Shown: positions 1 to 10,967 of the stretch, in pieces
Numbering within the stretch: the first letter of the stretch is position 1
Layout: each line of letters opens with the position of its first letter
DNA from: Acetobacter cerevisiae
GTDB taxonomy: Bacteria; Pseudomonadota; Alphaproteobacteria; Acetobacterales; Acetobacteraceae
Length of the DNA stretch: 64,000 nt
Assembly: GCF_001580535.1 (NCBI RefSeq)
Contig: NZ_LHZA01000157.1
Span: forward strand, 1 to 64,000
Reading direction: 5' to 3'
Program-made: the position numbers and the translations under genes
The notes under the pieces: model-generated
Seen by the model: the letters and a program-made list of their open reading frames with translations, nothing else
Told to the model about the DNA's origin: nothing
Database searches by the model: none

Positions 1-1080
1 GGCCGGAGGTTTTGCAGGGGCTGGCGGCGGTGCGGGAAGGGGGGCAACCAGCATGCTGACGGGCACCAACGTAATCCCGACATTAGCCAGATGCGGAATC
101 CACGCCTTGAGGCAGGAAAGGGCCACGGGGCGCAATGGGCCGATAACGCCAATGGCGCGCCCGTTTTTGCGGGCAAGCTGCTGGAGCCTGAGAAGCTGAA
201 TGTCGATCGTGACGATATCGGCATCAGTATTAATGGCGACATCAGCCGTGCCAATCAGCCCCGGCCCGTCGGACGTGGTTGCGGGTGTGGCGTTCAGATA
301 GAACAGGCCGCGCTGATGCACGGCTGAGAGAATGGGTTTGAACGCTGGAGAATGCGGATATTCCCCGCCATTCTGGCCGGAAAACGCATTTGTCACCCCG
401 GCATAGCCCGCGAGATGAGAGAGCGTTTCGTTCAGGTTCTCAATGTTTTTTCGCTCAGGCAGAGAGGCTTGCAGGGCATTCGGCAAAGCCTCTTCACCCG
501 CGGCCTTGCCATCGGCAGGGCTGTCCTGCATCGGCAGAGAAAGTAGTGTTTCATGGTTATGCGTTCTGGCGCGGTCCATCAGGCTGCTCGGGTCCGACGC
601 ATACGGGGAAATAGCCAGAGAAACCGGGCCGGGTAGATTATCGATGGCCTGATTACTCAGTTCATCATCCGACTGCCCGATGCCATCAATCAGTAGGGCG
701 ACCTGTGCATTGCCTGCGGGAACCGGCACTTCCGGTGCTGCATACACCTGCCGGGGTAGGAGGCCATGCGGACCGACTTTGGGCAGGGCAAAGCCCCCGG
801 GGCCAAGGTCGCTTGTCAGCAGATCCCCCATGGGGGCGGGAATGTCCGTTTTGCTGGCTAATGCTGCAATGGCGGCGGGGGAGGTGGTGCCAACATCAAT
901 ATCGTCCCCGCTTACCTCAGCATAAGGCGGCCCCATGATCTGCAGGGTGAGGGCAACAACCCCCGCCAGCGCCGTGCATCCGCCCCAGAAGTAGATAAAA
1001 GCGCGGCCAGATGCAGGCATCTTCTGCCACAGAGAAGCCCCGGAGGGCTTCCCGGGCGTGCCAGGAGATGGGCTGGACAT
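1..1080 (-). CDS. Divergent polysaccharide deacetylase family protein (YibQ/DUF610), 3' end off window
   Basis: Translation of the minus strand from the ATG at 1080 is open to the left edge, so the C-terminus is missing. A short cytoplasmic N-terminus is followed by one hydrophobic segment (about residues 27-50), giving a membrane-anchored or secreted protein. The periplasmic part contains VALLIDGIGQ, a Ser/Pro-rich SLAISPYASD stretch, then ETLLSLPMQ and VAINTDADIVTIDIQ, which I recognise as the divergent polysaccharide deacetylase fold of the YibQ type. Family members lie beside CtpA-type proteases and EnvC-like proteins, as here, and are thought to act on envelope polysaccharide. The substrate is unknown. 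It starts 23 bp after the ctpA stop and is probably the last gene of that transcript. Confidence 0.8.
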   Translation of the reverse strand, partial: MSSPSPGTPGKPSGASLWQKMPASGRAFIYFWGGCTALAGVVALTLQIMGPPYAEVSGDDIDVGTTSPAAIAALASKTDIPAPMGDLLTSDLGPGGFALPKVGPHGLLPRQVYAAPEVPVPAGNAQVALLIDGIGQSDDELSNQAIDNLPGPVSLAISPYASDPSSLMDRARTHNHETLLSLPMQDSPADGKAAGEEALPNALQASLPERKNIENLNETLSHLAGYAGVTNAFSGQNGGEYPHSPAFKPILSAVHQRGLFYLNATPATTSDGPGLIGTADVAINTDADIVTIDIQLLRLQQLARKNGRAIGVIGPLRPVALSCLKAWIPHLANVGITLVPVSMLVAPLPAPPPAPAKPPA

Positions 1081-1103
1081 AAGGGCGTTGGCTCCGGTTC
1101 GGG

Positions 1104-2555
1104 TTAGTGGTGCGCGTGGTCATCCTTAGCCGCCGGGGCCGGAGGCTTGGCGGCGGGCAGGGAGGCTGACGGGTCCGGCGCAGGCAGCCCGGCCATGGAG
1201 CGCACAACGCGCAGGCCCTGCTGGAGCTGGAAGTCCGTTGCAGGCTTGGTGTAGTCAAACTCCGGCCAGTTTGCCGGCGGTTCGCCCGGAATATCCTTGG
1301 CAATGGCGGGCAGGTCCGTGCGCGGAGAGGACTTGGTCTGGTTCCCGCCCTGATTTTTCAGGATATGTTCAAGGTCTGCTTCATGCAGGCTGAAGCCGGG
1401 GTCTTCCCGCGTTTCCTTCACGGCGATATCGGGCGTGATGCCCAGCCCCTGAATGGAACGGCCGGAGGGGGTGTAATACCGCGCTGTTGTCAGGCGGATG
1501 GCCCCGTTCCCCGGAATAGGCATGATGGACTGCACAGACCCCTTACCAAAGGATTTGGTGCCCAGCAGCACGGCGCGGTGATGGTCCTGCAGGGCGCCGG
1601 AGACAATTTCAGACGCGGAGGCAGAGCCACCGTTGATCAGCACCACAACCGGCAGACCATCGGTAATGTCCGTGCCGTGCGCATCCCAGCGCTGGCTGTC
1701 CTTAGGGTGGCGGGCGCGAGTGGAAACAATCTCGCCCGAGCGGATGAAGCTGGAGGAGACATCAATAGCCTGATTCAGCAGGCCGCCGGGGTCATTCCGC
1801 AGGTCCACCACCAGCCCGGCCAGCTTGCCGCCAGCCTGCTGCTTGAGCTGGTTATAGGCCTTGAGCAGACCTTTTTCCGTTTCCTCATTAAACTGGGCAA
1901 TGCGGATATAGCCAATCCGGTCATACAGTGCGGATTTGATGACCTCGATATGGATGTTCTCACGCGTCAGCGTCAGGATAATCGGCTTGGGGGTTTTCTC
2001 GCGCACCAGCGTGAGGGTGATTTTGGTGTTCGGCTTGCCGCGCATTTTCTTCACGGCTTCATCCAGCGGGGTGCCGTCTACCGGATGGCCGTCCACGGCA
2101 ATAATGTAATCACCCGGCTTGATGCCTGCGCGGAAGCCCGGCGTGCCATCGACGGGGGAAACCACGCGGATGTGCCCGTCCTGCTGCTGGAGCTCCAGAC
2201 CAAGGCCGCCGAATTCGCCCTTCATCTGCACCATCATGTCCGCATACTGTTTTTCGGTCATGTAGGAGCTGTGGGGGTCAAGGCCTGTCAGCATGCCGTT
2301 GAGGGCATTGGTGATGAGGTCTTTATCAGAAACCGGCTCAACATAATCCGCCCGCACAAGGTCCAGCACGGTGCCGAACAGGGTGAGCAGGCGATAGGTT
2401 TCGGCATGGTTGCTGGTGGGAGAGGCGTCTGGAGCCTTTTCCGCCATGGCGGGGGAGGCGAGCATGCCTGCGCCGGGCAGCACTCCGGGGTGGGAGGCCA
2501 GGGCAAGGCCTGCCAGGAAAGTGGCGCCAAGCATCAGACCTGTGCGGAACTTCAT
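1104..2555 (-). CDS. ctpA: S41-family C-terminal processing peptidase (CtpA)
   Basis: Periplasmic serine protease of the tail-specific/CtpA family, 483 residues. The N-terminus is a signal sequence (hydrophobic residues about 5-35, ending near SPAMAEK). A PDZ domain follows (about residues 110-190, containing GLGLELQ and AGIKPGDYIIAVDG), then the S41 catalytic domain. The Ser/Lys dyad is visible as Ser313 in GGSASASEI and Lys338 in KSFGKGS, with the family's 25-residue spacing. The C-terminal tail is Pro/Ala rich and ends in a His cluster. Members degrade or process envelope proteins and often control peptidoglycan hydrolases, which fits the EnvC-like gene upstream and the polysaccharide deacetylase downstream. 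Start is the ATG at 2555. Confidence 0.93.
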   Translation of the reverse strand: MKFRTGLMLGATFLAGLALASHPGVLPGAGMLASPAMAEKAPDASPTSNHAETYRLLTLFGTVLDLVRADYVEPVSDKDLITNALNGMLTGLDPHSSYMTEKQYADMMVQMKGEFGGLGLELQQQDGHIRVVSPVDGTPGFRAGIKPGDYIIAVDGHPVDGTPLDEAVKKMRGKPNTKITLTLVREKTPKPIILTLTRENIHIEVIKSALYDRIGYIRIAQFNEETEKGLLKAYNQLKQQAGGKLAGLVVDLRNDPGGLLNQAIDVSSSFIRSGEIVSTRARHPKDSQRWDAHGTDITDGLPVVVLINGGSASASEIVSGALQDHHRAVLLGTKSFGKGSVQSIMPIPGNGAIRLTTARYYTPSGRSIQGLGITPDIAVKETREDPGFSLHEADLEHILKNQGGNQTKSSPRTDLPAIAKDIPGEPPANWPEFDYTKPATDFQLQQGLRVVRSMAGLPAPDPSASLPAAKPPAPAAKDDHAHH

Positions 2556-2726
2556 GCGATCTCGTCTCCTGTCGCCGGGTGCAAAACCCGTGCGGTCGTG
2601 TCCTGTCGAATGTTACAGCGTATGGCTAACTTTGCCTTGTAGCGCAAAGCCCTGCCTGTGTCCGCCATGCAGTTGGGCGAGATTAGCCGCTTCCGCCGGG
2701 CAGGCAAACTGTCTGTCCGCTTTTCC

Positions 2727-4265
2727 TTACAGGAAAGGTGCCGGATTGACGGGTTTTTGCCCATGCCGGAGCTGAATGAACAGCGTGCCCGAACTGCCGG
2801 AAGAGCCCATATGCCCGATGGGCGCGCCTTTGGATAAGCCTTGCCCGGTCGCCACATCCAGCCCGGAAAACCCTGCCATTACAAAGCGATAATGCTGCCC
2901 GCAATTCAGAATGACCATCTGCCCGTAGGTGCGGAACGGCCCTGCAAAATCAACGCGGCCGGAACAGGGGGTGCGCACGCTGGCGCCGGGCGCGGTGCGA
3001 TAGGTGATGCCCGTGGCTGGGCCAGATTCGGTCGCGGAGCCCCATGTGCTGACCAGTGTTCCGACCACCGGGCGCGTGCCGCCGCCTGCGGGCGGATGGT
3101 CTGACAGGCCGGGGCCTGCGGCAGAGGCCATGGCGGCCATTTTGCGCCGGGCGGCGTCGGCCCGTTCCTGCGCACGGCGTCTGGCGGCTTCATCCCGCGC
3201 GGCCTGATGGGCTTTTTCTGCTGCGGCAATTTCTTTTTGCAGGGCAGATTCTGCATCAGCTTGCAGGGCATCCAGTCGGGAGACGGCATCCTGCAGGCTG
3301 GAGGCCTTCTGTGTAGCACTTTGCAGGCGCACGGCAGCGGCACGGGCAGCGGCATTGGCCTGCTGCTGGGCTGCGCGGGCTTTTAAAGCCTGCTGTCGGA
3401 CCTGATCGCGCTGGCGGCTCTGAGTTTCCTGCAACTGGCCGAGTGCTGCGAGTTTCGCGGTAAGGTCAGCATCCAGTGCGGTCAGCTTTTCCTGCCGGGC
3501 GCGCATGTCCTCCGCCTGATGTTCCAGCCCGCGAGACAGCCCGCGCAGCACCAGAAAGCCGGTGACGGCCTCACCCTGCGGCACGGGGGCGGCCAGCAGG
3601 GTATCGGATGGATACAGGGACAGCCGTTCGGCCAGCGGCAGAACCGGGGCGAGGGCTTTGGCATCTTCCGTCAGGGCTTCGCGCAGGCTGGCTTGCTCCT
3701 TACGGAGATCGGCAATGCGGGAATCGAGATCCGCGACCTGCTGTTCCGTGGTCTGAAGCTCAGCGGTAGCGGAGACGGTGGCAGCGGACAGAGCTGAGGC
3801 CTTGGCAGCACTCTGCACGGCGACGGCCTGAGCGGCCTCATTTTTAGCGCGGGAGGCCGTGACGGCGGCGGCCTGCTCAGCTTTCTGCTTATCCATGGCG
3901 GCTCGCTGGGCCTGCGTGGCAGCGAGGGCGGCCTGTGCCTGCTTGACGGAGCGTTCAGCCTCGGCCTCCGCGCGGGTGGAGGCTGCGCGGGCTGCGGCTG
4001 AAGAGGACCGGGTGCCGGAAGAGGACGAGCGCACACGACTTGTGTGACCGGAGGCGCGATGGCTCGTGCTTTTTGTTGCACTATGTGTGGCGTGTGTTGT
4101 GTTTTTCTTAGCGCTGGCGGCCTGTGCAGGCGGAACGCAGGCCAGCAAGACGAAGATCCCGACAGGCAGCAGGCGCAAACCCCGCGCCCCATAGCCCCGG
4201 TCTCCCCACTCGCATTTTGCGGGCAGGGAATGAGGCAGCAGGGTGGGAGGCGGGGAGAAAAGCAT
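2727..4265 (-). CDS. EnvC-like murein hydrolase activator (coiled coil plus degenerate LytM domain)
   Basis: A secreted 512-residue protein. A hydrophobic signal segment (LLPVGIFVLLACVPPAQA) is followed by a long Ala/Gln/Glu-rich coiled coil (about residues 85-370) and a C-terminal M23/LytM-type domain (about 405-512). The active-site HxH of true M23 endopeptidases is absent: the equivalent strand reads LFIQLRHGQKPVNP. This is the signature of EnvC/NlpD-type activators, which switch on amidases rather than cutting peptidoglycan. The ATG at 4265 directly follows the gpmI stop without a gap, but it leaves about 28 residues before the signal peptide, so translation may begin at a later non-ATG codon. 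The usual EnvC partner FtsEX is encoded at 56-57.7 kb. Confidence 0.85.
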   Translation of the reverse strand: MLFSPPPTLLPHSLPAKCEWGDRGYGARGLRLLPVGIFVLLACVPPAQAASAKKNTTHATHSATKSTSHRASGHTSRVRSSSSGTRSSSAAARAASTRAEAEAERSVKQAQAALAATQAQRAAMDKQKAEQAAAVTASRAKNEAAQAVAVQSAAKASALSAATVSATAELQTTEQQVADLDSRIADLRKEQASLREALTEDAKALAPVLPLAERLSLYPSDTLLAAPVPQGEAVTGFLVLRGLSRGLEHQAEDMRARQEKLTALDADLTAKLAALGQLQETQSRQRDQVRQQALKARAAQQQANAAARAAAVRLQSATQKASSLQDAVSRLDALQADAESALQKEIAAAEKAHQAARDEAARRRAQERADAARRKMAAMASAAGPGLSDHPPAGGGTRPVVGTLVSTWGSATESGPATGITYRTAPGASVRTPCSGRVDFAGPFRTYGQMVILNCGQHYRFVMAGFSGLDVATGQGLSKGAPIGHMGSSGSSGTLFIQLRHGQKPVNPAPFL

Positions 4266-5804
4266 TCAGTCCGTTAGCAGGGAAGTCCCGGTCATGTCAT
4301 CAGGTTTGGGTAAACCCATCATGTCCAGCAGGGTGGGGGCGAGGTCGGCCAGTCTTCCGTCTTTCAGCGTCTTGTTGCCAACCCCAAAGGCTACCAGCGG
4401 AACCACGTTCAGCGTATGGGCTGTGTGCGGCACGCCGGTCTCCGGGTCTTTCATGGTCTCACAATTGCCGTGGTCGGCGGTGACCAGCAGAGAGCCGTCC
4501 TGTTTTTTGAGGGCCTCGATAATGCGGCCCGTGCCCGCATCCACCGTTTCAACCGCTTTGATGGCGGCTTTCAGGACCCCGGTATGGCCCACCATATCCG
4601 GGTTGGCGAAGTTCAGGACAATCAGGTCGTACTGCCCGCTTTCAATGGCGGCAACGGCTTTGTCTGTCAGTTCCGGTGCAGACATTTCCGGCTGAAGATC
4701 ATAGGTGGCGACCTTGGGGGACGGCACCATGATGCGGTCTTCACCTTCAAATAGCTTTTCGCGCCCGCCATTGAGGAAGTAGGTGACGTGCGGGTATTTT
4801 TCCGTCTCGGCCATGCGCAGCTGGGTGCGGCCTGCGCGGGAGACGACTTCCCCCAGAATGTTTTCCAGCGAGTCCGGCGGGAACAGCACCGTCAGGCGCT
4901 CGGCCAGCGTGTCGCTATAATGCGTCATGCCCAGAACGGTGGAGAATTTCACAATTTTATGGCGGGCAAAGCCGTCAAAGTCCGGCTCCAGCATGGCGTC
5001 CAGAAGCTGGCGGATGCGGTCGGCCCGGAAGTTGAAGGAGAGCAGGCCGTCTCCATCTTTCATGCCGGTATAGCCGTTCAGCACGGTCGGTTCGATAAAT
5101 TCGTCCGAGATATCGGCCTGATAGGCTTTGGTGATGACATCCTGCGCCGTCGCGGCTTTCGGGCCTTCTGCGCTGACCATCACGTTGTAGGCTTTTTCCA
5201 CCCGGTCCCAGCGTTTGTCGCGGTCCATGGCGTAATAGCGACCAGAAACGGTGGCGATCTTCATGCTGTCCGGCAGGGCGGCGCGGAGGGTTTCCAGATA
5301 GCCCTGTGCGGAACGGGGCGGGGTATCACGCCCATCGGTGAACACATGGAACGCCACCGGCACGCCAGCCTCTGCCACCATGCGGGCGAGGGCTGCGGCA
5401 TGATCCTGATGCGCATGCACGCCACCGGGAGAGACAAGGCCAAGCAGATGGCAGGTGCCGCCGGTTTTTTTCAGGGTGTTGATAAAGCTGGTCATGGCGG
5501 AACTGCGGGCCACGCTGCCATCCTGAATGGCGGTGGTGATGCGTGGCAGTTCCTGCATGACGACGCGGCCTGCGCCGATATTCAGGTGGCCGACTTCGGA
5601 ATTGCCCATCTGGCCATTGGGGAGACCAACGTCTTCCCCGCTGGTGCGCAGGAAGCTGCGGGGACCATTTTTCCAAAGCGCATCAAAAACCGGGGTGTGG
5701 GCCTGCCGGACTGCGTTATCTGACGAGTCTTCTCTCCAGCCGAAGCCATCAAGAATAACCAGCATAACAGGGCGTTTCGTCTGGGAAGGTGCTGAAGCAC
5801 TCAT
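4266..5804 (-). CDS. gpmI: 2,3-bisphosphoglycerate-independent phosphoglycerate mutase
   Basis: Interconverts 3-phosphoglycerate and 2-phosphoglycerate in glycolysis and gluconeogenesis in the cytoplasm. At 512 residues it has the normal family length. The N-terminal metal site is seen in MLVILDGFGW (Asp19) and the phosphoserine nucleophile in NGQMGNSEVGHLN (Ser69). The C-terminal phosphatase-like half carries NFANPDMVGHTG and VTADHGNCE, which supply the remaining metal ligands. Start is the ATG at 5804 with an AAGG sequence upstream. It is the first gene of a run with the envC-like gene and ctpA. The 88 bp that separate it from ilvA contain an inverted repeat (5806-5885). Confidence 0.97.
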   Translation of the reverse strand: MSASAPSQTKRPVMLVILDGFGWREDSSDNAVRQAHTPVFDALWKNGPRSFLRTSGEDVGLPNGQMGNSEVGHLNIGAGRVVMQELPRITTAIQDGSVARSSAMTSFINTLKKTGGTCHLLGLVSPGGVHAHQDHAAALARMVAEAGVPVAFHVFTDGRDTPPRSAQGYLETLRAALPDSMKIATVSGRYYAMDRDKRWDRVEKAYNVMVSAEGPKAATAQDVITKAYQADISDEFIEPTVLNGYTGMKDGDGLLSFNFRADRIRQLLDAMLEPDFDGFARHKIVKFSTVLGMTHYSDTLAERLTVLFPPDSLENILGEVVSRAGRTQLRMAETEKYPHVTYFLNGGREKLFEGEDRIMVPSPKVATYDLQPEMSAPELTDKAVAAIESGQYDLIVLNFANPDMVGHTGVLKAAIKAVETVDAGTGRIIEALKKQDGSLLVTADHGNCETMKDPETGVPHTAHTLNVVPLVAFGVGNKTLKDGRLADLAPTLLDMMGLPKPDDMTGTSLLTD

Positions 5805-5805
5805 A

Positions 5806-5885
5806 GAACCATGCCTTCTTATTGTTTTATGGCGTGACTATGCCACTAAAACAGCTGGACACAAAATGCCCGGCAGGCATGGTTC
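5806..5885. repeat. Inverted repeat between ilvA and gpmI
   Basis: The 10-bp sequence GAACCATGCC (5806-5815) recurs as its exact reverse complement at 5876-5885, and one further flanking base pairs. The arms enclose about 60 bp that span almost the whole ilvA-gpmI gap, and the right-hand arm ends just before the ilvA stop. No T-run follows either arm, so it is not a typical terminator. It could be a weak operator pair or an RNA structure; the arms may also be chance. Confidence 0.35.
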
Positions 5886-5892
5886 CTAAGTG

Positions 5893-7089
5893 TTAGGCGC
5901 GGCGAACGATGTAGTGTTCGCCCAGTGCTTTGGTAATCAGGGCTGCGTGTTCCGGGTCCCGCGCTTCAATCATCACTTCAAGTTCAGCCGCCTGCACGGA
6001 GGGGGCTGCAAACAGGCGCTGATGAGAGACTTCGATGATGTTGCCGCCTGCTTCCCCAATGCTTCTGGAAATATCAGCCAGCACGCCGGGGCGGTCGGGA
6101 ATTTCCATAATCAGGCGCAGGATACGGCCATCCCGCAGCATGGCGCGCAGAAGGGTGTTGGCCAGAATGCGGCTGTCGATATTCCCGCCAGAGATGGGCA
6201 GGGCGACCTTCTTGTCCCGGAACAGTTCCGGGTAGGTCATGACGGCAGCAAGACCGGCAGCGCCAGCCCCTTCGCTCACCTGCTTGGCGCCTTCAGCCAG
6301 CAGGGTAATGGCGGTTTCCACTGCGCATTCCGGCACCACCAGCACTTTGGAAACCAGCTTGCGGATAATTTCATCCGGGCGCTGGCCGATCTGCATGACG
6401 GCAATGCCCTCGGCAATGGTCGAACCACCCGAAGGATGCGTGGCCGGGCCGGGGAAGGCGGAGAGCGAATTGTAGCTTTCCACCTGCACGCCAATCAGTT
6501 CCACCTCCGGACGCATGGCTTTGGCTGCAACAGAGCAGCCGCCCAGCAGGCCGCCGCCGCCAATGGGGGCAACCAGCATGTCCAGCGGGCCTGCATCTTC
6601 AAACAGTTCCAGCGCACAGGTGCCCTGACCGGCCATGATCGCGGGATCATCATACGGATGGATGAAGGTGCGGCCTTCACGCGCCTGAAGGTCCTGCGCA
6701 AACAGCAGGGCTTCCGCAAAGCTTTCGCCTTCCAGAATAACCCGCGCGCCCCAGTTGCGGGTGCGCACCACTTTGGCGGCTGGCGTGAATTTAGGCATGA
6801 CGATAACAGCATCAATACCCAGCAGGCTGGCATGGCGGGCAACGCCCTGCGCATGGTTGCCAGCCGAGACGGCAATCACGCCGCGCTTGCGCTCATCTTC
6901 GGAGAGCAGCGCGAGTTTGTTGGCCGCTCCGCGCTCCTTGAACGAGCCGACAGCCTGAAGATTTTCCAGCTTCAGGGTAATGTCGGCGCCGGTCGCTTTC
7001 GAGAGAGACTGAGAGGAAATCGTGGGGGTGCGGAGTACATTGCCGTTGATCCGCGCCGCCGCGGCGGTGATATCCTCAAACTTCAGCAT
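5893..7089 (-). CDS. ilvA: Threonine ammonia-lyase (PLP) with C-terminal ACT domain
   Basis: Deaminates threonine to 2-oxobutyrate, the entry to isoleucine synthesis. The PLP fold (about residues 1-320) shows the lysine that binds the cofactor in GSFKERGAANKL, the Asn/Ser cluster in VSAGNHAQGVA, and the glycine-rich phosphate loop PIGGGGLLGG. The last 75 or so residues read as an ACT domain (LRLIMEIPDRPGVLADISR). At 398 residues this is the single-ACT short form rather than the 510-residue E. coli IlvA, so a catabolic (TdcB-like) role is also possible. The ATG at 7089 begins one base after the greA stop, so the two are probably translated together. Confidence 0.92.
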   Translation of the reverse strand: MLKFEDITAAAARINGNVLRTPTISSQSLSKATGADITLKLENLQAVGSFKERGAANKLALLSEDERKRGVIAVSAGNHAQGVARHASLLGIDAVIVMPKFTPAAKVVRTRNWGARVILEGESFAEALLFAQDLQAREGRTFIHPYDDPAIMAGQGTCALELFEDAGPLDMLVAPIGGGGLLGGCSVAAKAMRPEVELIGVQVESYNSLSAFPGPATHPSGGSTIAEGIAVMQIGQRPDEIIRKLVSKVLVVPECAVETAITLLAEGAKQVSEGAGAAGLAAVMTYPELFRDKKVALPISGGNIDSRILANTLLRAMLRDGRILRLIMEIPDRPGVLADISRSIGEAGGNIIEVSHQRLFAAPSVQAAELEVMIEARDPEHAALITKALGEHYIVRRA

Positions 7090-7090
7090 C

Positions 7091-7564
7091 TCAGATGAAT
7101 TTCACAGACAGGATCTCATACGTCCGGTCACCACCGGGGGCGGGGACGGAAACGGTATCGCCTTCGTGCTTGCCAATCAGGGATTTGGCGAGCGGGGAGG
7201 AGATGGACAGCAGGTTCAGTTTGATGTCCGCTTCATGCACACCAACAATCTGGTAGGTGGCTTCCTTGTCTGTATCTTCATCAACTACGGTGACAGTTGC
7301 ACCGAACTTGACCTGATCACCAGACAGGGTTGTGGGGTCAATCACCTCAGCCGTGGAGATGATGCTCTCCAGCTCAAGAACGCGGCCTTCGGTAAAGGAC
7401 TGCCGTTCACGCGCGGCGTGATATTCCGCGTTTTCCGAAAGATCGCCGTGGCTGCGGGCTTCCGCAATGGCGCGGATGATGGCCGGACGCTCTACAGATT
7501 TCAGATTACGCAGTTCGTCTTCGAGCCGCCGTAAACCTTTTTCCGTCATCGGAGTTTTCTGCAA
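7091..7564 (-). CDS. greA: Transcription elongation factor GreA
   Basis: Binds the secondary channel of RNA polymerase and stimulates cleavage of backtracked RNA. The N-terminal coiled coil (residues about 1-78) carries the acidic tip in ARSHGDLSENAEY, the conserved catalytic loop; the C-terminal FKBP-like domain follows, ending in GGDRTYEILSVKFI. The 157-residue length is normal. The start is a TTG at 7564, giving MQKTPMTEKG, the usual alphaproteobacterial N-terminus (M-x-K-x-P-M-T); an ATG five codons later (7549) is the alternative. It is followed after one base by ilvA. Confidence 0.95.
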   Translation of the reverse strand: MQKTPMTEKGLRRLEDELRNLKSVERPAIIRAIAEARSHGDLSENAEYHAARERQSFTEGRVLELESIISTAEVIDPTTLSGDQVKFGATVTVVDEDTDKEATYQIVGVHEADIKLNLLSISSPLAKSLIGKHEGDTVSVPAPGGDRTYEILSVKFI

Positions 7565-7615
7565 GACATGTCCCCAGAATAAATCTGCCGGACGATCTGG
7601 CCGGCATGGAAGTTA

Positions 7616-7699
7616 TAAAAAAACACGGGTACAGGCGGCCATGCCCTCAGGCAGGCCGCTTGCCCCGCGGAACGTGGAAGGCAGGCCCGAAGGCCCGCC
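7616..7699 (-). terminator. Probable terminator structures downstream of carB
   Basis: Two hairpins follow carB on the minus strand. The first (7680-7699) is an 8-bp G+C stem closed by a UUCG tetraloop, without a T-run. The second (stem arms within 7635-7659) is followed after about 12 bases by a run of seven T (read on the minus strand, near 7617-7623). The T-run is further from the stem than usual, so termination here is likely but not certain. Confidence 0.5.
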
Positions 7700-7706
7700 C
7701 TCCTGT

Positions 7707-10961
<3,255 letters not shown>

Positions 10962-10967
10962 GATGCG

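Noticed and set aside
1365-2642. 425-residue plus-strand frame opposite ctpA, and similar long antisense frames (for example opposite gpmI, carB, rpoD and cysG)
   Set aside because: These are shadows caused by high G+C codon use of the true genes on the other strand; they show no family motifs.
2722-2736. Small hairpin TTTCCT/AGGAAA overlapping the stop of the EnvC-like gene
   Set aside because: Only 6 bp, A+T-rich, and no T-run; not credible as a terminator.
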